From positions 474,501 through 538,500 of the forward strand of contig CAHIKZ030004540.1 in assembly GCA_903632075.3 (NCBI GenBank): 64,000 nt of DNA, in the 5' to 3' direction. Source of the DNA: Acanthosepion pharaonis (Eukaryota; Mollusca; Cephalopoda; Sepiida; Sepiidae). Made by a program: the position numbers and the translations under genes. Shown here piece by piece: positions 45,955-56,636 of this stretch. The notes below the pieces were generated by a model. That model was not told the origin of the DNA, did not search any database, and saw only the letters and a list, made by a program, of their open reading frames with translations. Within the stretch, counting starts at the first letter, position 1; each line of letters starts with the position of its first letter.

Positions 45955-46439
45955 TCAAATGACTTCAAATGGCTAGGTATTTACTCAGGCCTCCCCACTT
46001 AGACAGGATGCAACACAAGGTCAGGTTTAATGGGGACTTTTTGTGTGTGAACACTGGGAAAACATTGGAGGAATGGTTACTTTGCTTGTCTGTTTTTCTC
46101 AGCCAAGTCTCTGTCCGTAGACAGAACCCCAACTGAGTCACCCTCTGCACAATGTTTAGTTGCAAACTGCCTGACTCCAAACAGCTAAGTATTTACCAAA
46201 CCTTGATATAAGGACAAAATTTGAGTCCATCAAGCTCAGGCAAAATTCCTCATTTACACAATCCCCAGATGAGACTGCCCAGCTTTATCTGGGTCCTCTC
46301 TGCATTTCAGTCAGAGAGTTCAACAAGTCACTCATGAGCCTTGCACAGAATTGCCTGACTCAAAATATGACCCAGGGCTCTTTATAGTAATGTACCAGTT
46401 CATATAGTCACTGGGGGTGTACTATTTACTCCACAACAT
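45955..46439 (-). repeat. 3' LTR of the minus-strand gypsy element
   Basis: On the minus strand the LTR starts TGTTGTGGAGTAAATAG at 46439, directly after AAAAAGGGGGA, a polypurine tract. A TATA-like ACTATAAAGAGC lies about 45 bp inside. The downstream end is uncertain because no second LTR is present in the window. Confidence 0.65.
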
Positions 46440-49400
46440 CCCCCTTTTTGAGATTAATACCTTTTATAAAATTTTTATTTTTATGTAAACAGTTCATCTT
46501 TTCAAAAACTTTTCCGTCTTGGATCCTCATCTAATTCTTCAGTACACTTTCTTCTTCTAGAACTTGTCCTGGTAGGTTTCACAACTTGTTGTGGTGATGG
46601 CACATTAAAAATGCTATATAGCATTTTTATTGGTTCTTCCAATCTTCTTTTCAGCTGATTGTGGTACCTTTTAAGTTCAAATTTTTTCTCTTTCACTATG
46701 TAAATCAATTTCCTGATTCTTGCTGATATTTTGCTGTCTTCCCATGTTTCTTTGCTATCCTTGTATGCTCTAAAGAACACTTTATCACTGGTCTTGAAAC
46801 TTTTGGTGTCACTTTTGTTGACTATGTTTTTTGACTTGGTAACAACTTGTTGAACATTGATTTTTACTCTTCTGGCAAACATTAATTTTGCCAGCAACTA
46901 CCTGGTGGTGTATGGAGGTTTGTTACCCTTGTCAATATTTTGGTCCATTCCTCATCCAATTTCTCAAAATTTCTTTCATTATTTTGAATGTTCCCACAAA
47001 ATGTTTAGCTTGTCAGTTAGACATTGGGTGATACGGTGGGGTTGTAACATGTTCAATGTAGAACATCTTACAAAAATCTTGGAAAATTCCATTATCAGGA
47101 TGGTATCTAGTATGCCATATCTTGCAAACAGTTCATGCAAAAAACTCACTTTTTGCACTTATAAATTTCTGGCCATTTTGTGGAACTATCAACAATCACA
47201 AGAGAATGTGATCCATTGATAGGACCTGCAAAATCTATTTGCAATCTTGACCATTGCATGTTTATTTTTGTGATAGGTAGTTTTTAGCACAAACTCTATG
47301 CTTTTACTATTCTTTCAATATCTTGACAATATACAAAACTCCTCATTAGATTTCATTCGTGAAAAACCAGGACAATGAAAATCTTTTTAATATTCATTGC
47401 ATATTTGGTATACTTTAAGTCTAAATTTTGTTCTTTGTTACTGTTGTGGACCCAGAATAGGTCTGAAAGAAAACTCCAACTCAGCAATTTAGTGAAAACA
47501 TATTATTAACAAAAAGAACGAATACAAAAGTGTTGCACGTCCAACTGACGGCAAAGTACAGTAGTCAACTCGTCAACTGTAGACAGCTCTCTTGAGAGGC
47601 ATAATCTCCCCATATATATAGTAATAGGACAAGTCCATTTAGTCCATAAAGGTAGGTCCCATAACAGTTACTTTCTTTCATTTGCTTATTTATTTTCACC
47701 ATAAAGATGTTATTTTCCGCTTTTTCTTTTATTTCATTTAGTGTCACTAGTAACTCTTATACTACGTTGCCCAAAATGTTTTTTTTATTTCTATTTCACT
47801 TTTTAGTGCTGCAATGACCATGTCCTCCAATGGTACCACATTTTTAAGAATTAATCAAGATAATCCATCTACATGCCCTAATTTTTTAGATGGTTGGTAC
47901 TACATCGTAAAATCATAGTTTAATGGGATGGTACCCCAGTGTTCTAATCTATTAGCTGTATCAGTAGGTATACCTTTCTTTGAATCATATATTGTTAATA
48001 AAGGCCTGTAGTCTGTTTGCATTGGGAAATTTTTTCCATGAATTTATTAAATTTTTTCACAGTGAATATAATTTCTAAAGCTTCATTTTCTATCTGGCTG
48101 TAATTTTTCTCTGCTGGTAAAAGCAAGCATGAAGAATGAGTGAAGGTTTTCATTCTACTGCCATCATATTTGTGTAAAATCACTGCTCCAATACCATGCT
48201 CACTAGCATTTGATGCCACTACAATTTCTGCTTTTGGGCCATAGTGTGCTAATTATAATTCAGACTTAAGTCTTTTTTTGTATTTTGTCAAATGACTTTT
48301 GACATTTATCATTCCAATTCCACTTTACTCCTTTTTTAGGTAGATTGTTAAGTGGAGCCTTTAACTTTTGCACATAAATTTGATAGTAATTAGCAAGTTC
48401 TAAAAAAGCTTGTAATGTAGTCACATTTGTTAGTGTAGGCATAATTTTAATTGCATTTGCCCTCAATGGATCTGGTTACCTACCATTTTTATCAATAATT
48501 TGACAAAGTTATTTAATTTTATGCAAAAACAATTCACATTTTTCTTCATAAGCTTGAATCAGTATTCACTTAGTTTGCACAAAGTTGTTTTCACATACCC
48601 AACATGTTGTACTTTTGATACACTTTTGATCAGAATGTCTTCAAGATACGCCACAGCAGAGTCGCAAACTGCAAAACATGGTATTCATGGCTTATTGAAA
48701 AATAGCTGGTGCCACCTTTATAACAAAAAGAAATCAATTAAATTTATATGCTTCTGTGTTCATATTTATGGTCATTAATTCAGAACATTTATTTTCAATC
48801 TCAATTTGTAATTATGGTTCAGAGAGATCCAGTTTTGAAAATATTCTTCCGCCTTTCAACTTCGAAAAAATTTCTTCTGGTCTTGGTAATGGGTAGTTAT
48901 GCATTGCTAAACAACTGTTTAATCCAGTCAAGAAATCTCCACAAACACAATTTTTATTATTTCTTTTCTTTACATACACCACTGGTGCAGCTGATTTTGA
49001 ATGGTTAATTTTTTCTATTACGCCAATTCTTCTGAGTCTGTCAAACTCTTCATTAACTTGTTCTAATGCTGTGAATGGTATGCCCTGTTTTGGTTTAAAT
49101 ACTGGTGTCAAACCTTTTTTATTTGAAAATCCGCCTTTAATTTTGAACACTGTCCTGGTTCATTTAACAGAATATCTGGAAAATATTTTTTTCATTCTTC
49201 CTTAAAATTTTTGCTCTAACTTTTTAAATTGGTTGTTTGTCCACTTTTGTTTTTACAATAAAAGTTTATCAGCAAATTCCAAATTATTTCTAAAAAAATA
49301 CAAATTTCTCTCCAGAAACTGAAATCACAACTTTGGAAGTCCTTTTTAATAAATGCTTTCCAATTTTCTTCCAAGTGGTTTCACTGATTATTGAAATATC

Positions 49401-50395
49401 ACTACCAGTGTCCAGTAGCATTTTCACATCCACATTAATTTTCTTTTGTTTTTTGTAACCATTTTATCCATCGCAATCCTGTGTACTAATTTCTTCCTGT
49501 GAGAATTTTTTTTGGTTTGGATTTTCAGTGTGACTTTATATGTGCTCGTTTACCACATTTGTAACATTCTGCATTTTTAAATGAACAATTTTTCAAAGAT
49601 GTCATTTACCACATCTGAAACAACGATTTATTCTCCATTTTGTACATTTGTCCTTTGCTTGTAGCAATGCACATTCTTTTTTCTGAATTTCTTCAGCAAC
49701 CTGTTTCAGATTTAGTATTTTCTGACAATCATCCACTATTTCTTCCAGTGTAATGTTACTGTTTGTTCAATTTTTGTTAAAATTTTTGCTCATATTTCAG
49801 TATATTTTTTAGCTGTTAAACCTTGCACAAAAATTAATCATTTGAACATATCTGGAGTCATCTCATTTATTCTAAACTTTTCACATTCTTTATTGACAAT
49901 AACAGCATACATGACAATATATTTGTCCTCTTTTTTGGTTAGATTCAAGCACCTCCAACGAGCATTAAACAGAAAGATCTTGCTACTAAAGATTTCATCA
50001 GAATATGTACCATATCTTGATTTCACCAGGTTTTCTCATTAAAATGTAATTGTAGTATTTTTCCTAGTCTATTGGAGCCATTTTCCTCAACAACAATCTT
50101 GTTTTTGCCTCATCTTCCCAGCCGCTGCATTGCTGTTCATATATATAAAAATATGTAGAAAAGGTCAGTTCCTCATCAGGATTGTATATGAATTCAGATA
50201 TGGTGTTTTGGACAGTGTCTGGCATAAGAGACATTGAAGAATTTATTGTTTTCTTCAGAATTATATCCAACAACTCCTGTTGATGTTTTTGTAGTTCTAG
50301 CAAATGTTGATTTTGTTGTTGCTGCTGCTCCTGTTATTGTTGTTGAATTTCAACTATGGAAGCTAAATTTTTCTCCATATTCATAAGAATATTTT
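46440..50395 (-). pseudogene. Second gypsy element, minus strand, broken gag-pol
   Basis: Reading right to left: 49838-50390, Gag remnants (NARWRCLNLTKKEDKY; a QQQ-rich start). 49540-49600, a zinc knuckle CYKCGKRAHIKSH. 49395-49440, DVKMLLDTGSDIS, the aspartic protease active site DTGS. 48812-49150, RT N-terminus with GIPFTALEQVNEEFDRL, IGVIEKINHSKSAAPVV and FSKLDLS. 47995-48220, RNase H with GAVILHKYDGS and QIENEALEI. 46900-47440, integrase core in shifting frames. 46502-46897, integrase C-terminus. Frames are interrupted by stops, frameshifts and an insertion at 47442-47666. The 5' LTR is missing; a LINE fragment abuts at 50430. Confidence 0.88.
47442..47666. mobile_element. Short LTR-like insertion with GTTAC target duplication
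   Basis: 225 bp starting TGTTGTGGACCCAG and ending CCATAACA (TG...CA), flanked by identical GTTAC at 47437-47441 and 47667-47671. It interrupts the integrase of the host element. TG...CA ends plus a 5-bp duplication fit a solo LTR or a very short non-autonomous LTR element. Its TGTTGTGGA start resembles the host LTR, but the rest differs. Confidence 0.7.
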
Positions 50396-50429
50396 ATTTT
50401 TTGAATTGATTAAAAAAAAAACACGAGTG

Positions 50430-51110
50430 GATACTGAGAGAAAGAACAAGAAAAAGAAAAACATTATTAAGGAGTGAGAACAATAAAAAAAGAGGAATCA
50501 AGAAGACAGTAGATAACAATTGACATTGCATTTAAATTTTTGAAGATCAAAGTTGACTGAAAAGCAAGAAGACAGAAGAGAGTTCCACATGAGAAAATTG
50601 AGTGAGAACAATAGAAGTGTAATCAGGAAGACAGTAGATAACGATTGACATTGCATTTAAATTTTTGAAGATCAAAGTTGACTGGAAAGCAAGAAGCCGG
50701 AAGAGAGTTCCACAAATCAGAAGTGCAAGAGAAGAAACTACTAGCATAGAACTTACAGTTTCATCTCAATTCAACTATGAATTGATGCTACCTTGTTTCC
50801 AAGCTATTACTGCACTTAAATTCATAAAGTCTGGGTACCATAGTTCATCAGAACAATTACCATGAAATTATTTATAGAAAAGGCACAAGGAAGCTACATT
50901 ATGCTGGTGAGAAAGTGATTGATACTGAGATGTCAGGTCAAGACCAATAAAACTGCAGATTTTTTTTTTAATTTTATGAAGAATTTCTAAGTATATTGCA
51001 GGAGCACTAGATCATATGTGGCAGCAATATTCAAAACATGGGTGAATGGTTAACTTATAAATATGTAAGATAGATTCTGGAGAGAACAATTTTAAACATA
51101 ATTTTTACAA
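50430..51110 (-). pseudogene. LINE 3' portion with internal ~115-bp tandem duplication
   Basis: Related to 20672-21300: GACATTGCATTTAAATTTTT, GAGAGTTCCACA and GAAAATTATTTATAG-like segments in the same order. GTAGATAACAATTGACATTG at about 50510 and GTAGATAACGATTGACATTG at about 50633 begin two nearly identical ~120-bp blocks, so the 3' tail is duplicated in tandem. Confidence 0.8.
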
Positions 51111-51515
51111 AGAATCATCGATTCTCAACATATGGGATAAAAATGTTTTTTGTATTAGCTGATGTGGGTCAGTATGATACATCTCATTTTATATGAAGGC
51201 AAGTGTCAATCATAGAACAACGATGTACAAAGAAATGAATTAATATTTCAATGAATTCTTTTTTGGAAAGAATTTATGGAGTATTTAATTTTTATGTGAT
51301 TGTCTTTAAACTTACACAAATTCATGGAAACGTTATTGGTTCCAATGTGCAAAATGTGTGCTAAAAACATCCCCTCCCCAAATTTATAGACAGATCCTAC
51401 AGATGCATGGTGGGATTTCTTTGATGTTGGATCCTGGAAGGAATGTCGAGAGTAGGTCTGGATTTGAGCAACCCTGATTTAAAAATATCTATTGGTTAAA
51501 TTTGTACTCTTCTTG
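51111..51515. other. Spacer with a short repeat also at 52300-52360
   Basis: CTCCCCAAATTTATAGACAG and CAGATGCATGGTGGGATTTC (51370-51420) recur as CTCTCCAAATTTATAGGCAA and CAGATGCATGCTGGGATTTC (52309-52355). No gene is supported. Confidence 0.5.
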
Positions 51516-51519
51516 AACA

Positions 51520-51627
51520 CTTCAACATGGTTTAATGGGTAGCAAGCTTGTTTCACTTGATCAGTTACAACTGACTAATGAGTTTGATCCTCACTGGGTG
51601 TTCCATACTTTCAGCATTGTGCCACAT
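51520..51627 (+). mobile_element. tRNA-derived SINE followed by (TA)n
   Basis: TGGTTTAATGGGTAGCAAGC resembles an A box, and GAGTTTGATCCTCACTGGG, about 50 nt downstream, resembles a B box. The copy ends in a (TA)n run at 51630-51675. Confidence 0.55.
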
Positions 51628-51748
51628 GTAATATATATATATATATATATATATAAATATATATATATATGTATATACACATAAATTTCCAAGAGGATAG
51701 AATCCAGGTAGAACTCAATGTTCAGGAAATAGTAAGAATATAATATAA

Positions 51749-51903
51749 AAAAAAGGCTCAAACACTAATATTCCATGGTTATAATTTATTACATTGGAAT
51801 CGTAATCACAATCCAATTCATCAGACCTACTAATTCAAAATTTTCAAATTTTTTTTTGAATTCCAATGTAATAAATTATAACCATGGAATATTAGTGTTT
51901 GAG

Positions 51904-51911
<8 letters not shown>
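51749..51911. repeat. Perfect hairpin, 52-nt arms
   Basis: The arm 51749-51800 (AAAAGGCTCAAACACTAATA onward) is perfectly complementary to 51860-51911, with a loop of about 59 nt. The loop's minus strand has CTGATGA at 51825-51819. It is followed directly by (TA)n at 51912-51956. Confidence 0.95.

Positions 51912-51956
<45 letters not shown>
51912..51956. repeat. (TA)n microsatellite
   Basis: TA run at the right foot of the hairpin. Confidence 0.95.
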
Positions 51957-51957
<1 letters not shown>

Positions 51958-52528
51958 CCTCAGATATTATTATAATAGACACTTCTTATTTGAAACAGCC
52001 CACAACACTTTTTTTGCTTCAATGTGAAAAGTCAATAGCATGGTACTTTAAAAGGAGGAAAAACAGGAAAAGAGAGCTACTTAGGGGTTCACTTGTTTTT
52101 ATACCTCTAGGGCTGCTGCTGATACTCTATTTATTGCGGGCTGCTGCTGATACTCTGTTTACTAAGGCACTATGTAGATTTAAATTAAGTAGTGCATTTT
52201 TTTTTTCTCAAATTCTCCAAATTATTTTAATTTTTATTATTTTTAAGAATTGCTTACAGTCATACTGAGGTCAGTTTCAATCTGTATAGGAATGACCGCA
52301 AAACATCCACCTCTCCAAATTTATAGGCAAAATGTACAGATGCATGCTGGGATTTCTCCTTAGACAATAAAATGGACCACTTCTCTGTTTCATCCACCAT
52401 ATTTTTCTTCTTTCTTGTCTTCAAGTCAAAATTTTACAATCACTTGACTGTATCCCTTTTGTATGTTAACACCATTCTTACTTTGTGAAATTTTTGCTTT
52501 ATTACTGTTGCTTTACCTAGTTTTGTCT

Positions 52529-52530
<2 letters not shown>
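51957..52530. other. Spacer with small repeats
   Basis: GGGCTGCTGCTGATACTCT at about 52110 and GGCTGCTGCTGATACTCTG at about 52140 form a short tandem duplication. 52300-52360 matches 51365-51425. No gene was seen. Confidence 0.45.

Positions 52531-52532
<2 letters not shown>

Positions 52533-52576
<44 letters not shown>
52533..52576. repeat. (TA)n microsatellite
   Basis: TA run. Confidence 0.95.
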
Positions 52577-52578
<2 letters not shown>

Positions 52579-52767
52579 GTAGAATAGATAAGTTGGTCAA
52601 TAAGACAAAGTCAAACAAAAGGGTACCAATGAAATCAGTACAAAAAGCATTTATTAATATTAACCAAATGACAAAAATGAAGCATGGAGATTGAGGTTCC
52701 AAATTCAGAATTTTCAAACACGCCTGTGTTCTTCATCAGCGGATGCGAGAAATAATAATACTATATA

Positions 52768-52886
52768 TATATTTAGTTGGAATGATGTGAGTTTGTGACC
52801 TAGGGTTTCACACTTCTTTGTTTGTCTGATGATCGCAAAGTGCATGAAACCCAGAGTCACAAATTCACATCAATCCAACTAAATAT
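52768..52886. repeat. Imperfect hairpin with CTGATGA...GAAAC core
   Basis: TATTTAGTTGGAATGATGTG on the left faces CATCAATCCAACTAAATATG on the right. Arms are about 55-60 nt with several mismatches. CTGATGA lies at 52826-52832 and GAAAC at 52846-52850. Confidence 0.85.
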
Positions 52887-52947
52887 GTTAGCTCTATGAC
52901 TGATGATATCGCTTTCCAATAAGTACCATGAATATATAATGTATATA

Positions 52948-52979
<32 letters not shown>

Positions 52980-52980
52980 A

Positions 52981-53110
52981 AAGTGAACATTGAAGTCAAC
53001 ACTTAGAAGCAACAGGCTGTTTCATGTTAGATGCAATCATCAGGTGGCCTGACGATTGCCTAGCATGAAACAGCCTGTTGCCTCTAAGTGTTGACTTCAA
53101 TGTTCACTTT
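52981..53110. repeat. Near-perfect palindrome, ~64-nt arms
   Basis: AAGTGAACATTGAAGTCAAC on the left is matched by GTTGACTTCAATGTTCACTT on the right. The arms differ at about four positions and almost no loop remains. The right arm centre carries CTGACGA (53049-53055) and GAAAC (53067-53071). It belongs to the family of 31780-31945 and 32951-33110. Confidence 0.95.
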
Positions 53111-53185
53111 TATATTTACACACTCTATCTCTGATATTGAGCACTTTGTCCCATAAATATAGCACACCTTAAGAGTACATTTCTT

Positions 53186-53189
<4 letters not shown>

Positions 53190-53240
<51 letters not shown>
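53190..53240. repeat. (TA)n microsatellite
   Basis: TA run of about 25 units downstream of the palindrome. Confidence 0.95.
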
Positions 53241-53243
<3 letters not shown>

Positions 53244-53340
53244 TAGTATTATTTTGTCCTGTTCTTTTCTTTTTGTTATTATTTATTAAAAACTTTGTCA
53301 GTTTTATTTGCTGGGCATTTTTACCAATTATACTTAATCA

Positions 53341-53452
53341 TGACCAATTACTCTACAGCTGAAAATACCGGTTCTCATTTGATCACTCAAGTTAAGCAAT
53401 GTCAAGCCTGTTCAGAACTTAGATGGGGACACCGGATATTGTACCTCCTATA
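53341..53452 (+). pseudogene. 5S rRNA-like pseudogene or SINE3 head
   Basis: TGAAAATACCGGTTCTCATT, TGATCACTCAAGTTAAGCAA, TGTCAAGCCTG, TCAGAACTTAGATGGG and GACACCGG follow the order of eukaryotic 5S rRNA (TTGAAAACACCGGTTCTCGT, CGATCACCGAAGTTAAGCAA, CGTCGGGCCTG, TTAGTACTTGGATGGG, TGACCGCC). The internal control region is recognisable but many CpG sites have decayed and the 3' end diverges after ACCGG. The copy is not functional. A 5S-headed SINE (SINE3 type) or a 5S retropseudogene would fit. Confidence 0.85.
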
Positions 53453-53491
53453 ATCATAAAAGTATCTTTTTATTTTAAATAACTTATAAAG

Positions 53492-54015
53492 CAGTGGTTC
53501 TTACCCTTTAGTCATAGATCCAAAATAGAATTAGTCCTTCATAGACAGACAGACAGACAGATGCTGATTATTTTTTCACAACACTTGTATGTGCATTTCT
53601 CTATACTGCACCCTCATGCATACTGCACATGCAGAACTTTTTAGCTAGCCATGCTTGAAAGAAATTGCGGACAATTAATCCTCACCAGTATATGAGAAGC
53701 CATGATAAACCATGCAAAATGAGGATTATTGCTTGCTCTTATAGAGTAGCAAAAGATGGCAGTTGTGCAGAGAAGGATGACCCACATTTAAATGATAAAA
53801 CACAGACCCAACAGTAAGTCAATAGACATATAGCAGTAGTGACTCAGTGCTTTTTCTTTCAAGCAGTAGCAGTATACATTTCTTTTATTTCTTTCAATGG
53901 GAACTGTTGTTTGGGAAAAGGGCTGTATAGTGAATATAAATGTTAATTTTTAATTGATCCTCACAGACACCCTGAACCCCATAGGGATCCATGGACCCCA
54001 AGTTAAGAAGCCCTA
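53492..54015. mobile_element. hAT MITE
   Basis: 524 bp. The left end CAGTGGTTCTTACCCTT and the reverse-complemented right end TAGGGCTTCTTAACTTGGGG are hAT-like. The flanks TTATAAAG (53484-53491) and CTATAAAG (54016-54023) agree at 7 of 8 positions. GACACCCTGAACCCCATAGG near the right end is typical of hAT subterminal sequence. No transposase was seen. Confidence 0.75.
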
Positions 54016-54023
54016 CTATAAAG

Positions 54024-55100
54024 AGTTGATAAGACATAAAAAACAAAATTAATCAATTTTGGAATAGTATTCTGCTGTACTAAATGAGCCCATAAATATG
54101 TGAACCATGAGAAATATACTTATGATTCAACCAAGCATTTTAATTGGCTAAGCCATCTTAATTCAATAAAAATTTGGTGAGCATGTTTTTCTCCACCTTA
54201 GACTGATTTAAGTTTTATGGTTTAACAAGCTTATGAAGCATTTATGTAATTCAAGATAATATAAGTTGTTACCAAAACACAATCTTAATCTGTAATATTT
54301 ATTTTACTCATTTCCTCTCTGGGGATAAGCATAGATTAAAGTCACTTTGGTATTGTTGCTTTGGCATTAGAGAAATCCTAAACAAGATTATGTGGATTTA
54401 AAGATTATCTTTTTGGTACCAAATGGATTAGTTGATTTCATATTCTTAGATCAATTATAAAAAGAATAAATTCTACACCTGACAATGGTGACAAACACAA
54501 AATGACCATAATCCTGTGTGTATAAGACACATATTTTTTCATGGTATTCAAAAGTCTTCTGTGTTTTATACTTTATTTTAGAATTCAATCTCATTTGTTC
54601 CAGAACTCAAAACTGACAAAATCGAATCAAATTAGATTTATTTGTTTACCACAGAGATAATATCTAATGGTGTGTTGCAACAAAGGGAAATAAACCTTTT
54701 ATAATGTTTCTCTAAGTCCTGTACAGATAGTTAAAAAAACTTAAAACCAAACACGTTAATATTTATGCAATTTTTATTTTGATTTATTTTCTCAATGTGT
54801 ATTGGTGATTTAGTGGTTTTAAACCCCAAGAGTCATTATCACATTTTTGTAATGTTTACAGTAAAGAAAAGGTCCCTTTTTTTCTCTTGTCTCTCTTCCT
54901 TATTATGTTTGGTATATCTCTGTGTAGTAGCAGTCGTAGCACAGTTCTCCATATTATGTGTAACAAACAGGTTTGCTAAGCAATGCCCTTATGTTCACCA
55001 GTTGTTCTCTATTTATACTTGTTTATCTCATTTGCATATGATACTACACCTCCCTGAATCAGAGAGATTGTAAACCCTTGTTTTTTCTTGTACTATTCCT
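54024..55100. other. Spacer, nothing recognised
   Basis: AT-rich. An ORF at 54795-55073 on the + strand is moderately hydrophobic but has no recognisable motif or context, and I do not call it a gene. Confidence 0.35.
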
Positions 55101-55109
55101 GATTATTCT

Positions 55110-56065
55110 CATACTATGCTGACTTCCTCTTGTCTTTTTTGTTTTCTCTTTAATGATGATCTTGGTCTCTCTTCATTTTCTTCTTCACTCTCATCCATCT
55201 TTTCATTTTCAATTTCTTTCATTTCCTGCTCTGTTCTACTTTTGTAACCTTCTGTCTCTTCTTGTTCTTGATCTTCCATTTTCACATCATCCAGTTTGTT
55301 TCTGCTTTCAAATTGATCTGCATGTGCCAGTATATTTTATCCCTTTTTCTCCAGGTTAGCCGTGTTGTGTCCTTTTTGTATCAGGAAATTTGCTTCTTCG
55401 GGATCAGACTCTTTATTCTTTCTATATCATACCATTTCTTTCATTGAAAAGGACAGTTATGGGGGCTTTGATTTGTCTTTCCATTAATGCCGAAGAACTC
55501 AGTTTTCTTCCCACATGTGGAATGTATCTGTACCTTAAGAGCATTTTTTGTAGATACGCTTCTATGTTTTCATTATGTGATGAGAATGCTTTTAATCCCA
55601 TTTTTACTATTTGTACCATTCTTTCTGCAATGCCATTAGATTGTGGGTGATATGGTGGTGTCTTGTAGGGGATGCATCCAATCTGTTTTAACCATGTACA
55701 TAAGCTCTCATCGCAAAATTCAGGTCAGTGATTATTGTCTGGGGTACTCCATTTCTTGAGAATATAATTCTTAGTACTTGCTTGTGGTAGTCTTTTACTC
55801 TGATAACCTCTGGCCATCCTGTGTATGAATCCACTAATACTAAGAACAATTCCCTATTTTTGATATGTGTGTGATCCATGTGGACCCTAACCCATGGCTC
55901 TGCTAGTGCTTCTTTTTCAATATCTGAGCAGTTAGTTTCTGCTGACATTAACCTTCTTGATATGTACATGATTGGATGTTCTTCTTGTGATAGAATAGCA
56001 GCAATCATCATATCACTTGCGTCTGTGGTTAATGCTACTTCCTTTTGTGGATCAAAAAACAGTCA
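55110..56065 (-). pseudogene. Third gypsy pol fragment: RNase H fused to integrase by deletion
   Basis: On the minus strand, from 56065: VALTTDASDMMIAAILSQEE and SAETNCSDIEKEALA (RNase H). It then jumps directly into VRVHMDHTHI and FLVLVDSYTGWPEVIRVKDY (integrase catalytic core) with no intervening sequence, so an internal deletion joined the two domains in frame. 55422-55619 holds MVQIVKMGLKAF and YRYIPHVGRKLSSSALMERQ (integrase C-terminal part). 55118-55300 encodes an acidic tail rich in E and K. The rest of the element is absent and a LINE fragment abuts at 56091. Confidence 0.9.
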
Positions 56066-56090
56066 GTTGTTAAATGAGACAAATAAATGC

Positions 56091-56401
56091 ATGATTGCAT
56101 CTAGCTAGTTCAATAGTGAGACCTAATTGCCAATCTAGTAGCATGCTTAAATTCATGCTGTCAAGGCACCAAGGAGGAAAACTTATCAGAATAATTACCA
56201 TGAAAATATTAGTAGGAAAGACGAGGGAAGCAACATTACCTCAGTGAGAAAGTGACTGAAGTTGAGATGGCAGGTCTGGATCAATCACATTACAGACCCT
56301 TCTTTGAATTTTATCAATTTCTTGAGATATTTGGTAGGTGCACCAGACCAAATATGGCAGGAATATTCCATGCTCAGATGAATGGTACATTTATAAATGT
56401 G
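56091..56401 (-). repeat. Left arm of a 311-bp inverted repeat (LINE 3' fragment)
   Basis: Reverse complement of 56637-56947 with about seven differences in 311 bp. It carries the LINE tail landmarks GCATGCTTAAATTCATG and ACCATGAAAATATT. The spacer is about 235 bp. Confidence 0.95.
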
Positions 56402-56636
56402 TATGTAAATTTTAACACTAAATCTAATTTAATTTAATCACCATAGAGAAACTTTTCTGCCTGCCATCAGCATGGCTGATGCTAACCTCCAGGAGAAATA
56501 CTCTTTGTGCTTTCTTGGGCTCACATTTCCACTGATATGAAGTGAAGCGATTATACTGAATCAATTGCTAGGGTTACTGCTAGAAAAATGGGTTCACTGT
56601 CATGCCTGGTGATTTTTCTTGTTAGGATACATCTTG
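56402..56636. other. Spacer of the inverted repeat
   Basis: No gene. It forms the loop if the arms pair. Confidence 0.6.

Noticed and set aside
54795..55073. 92-codon plus-strand ORF with hydrophobic segments
   Set aside because: No motif, no homologue recognised, AT-rich context; probably chance.
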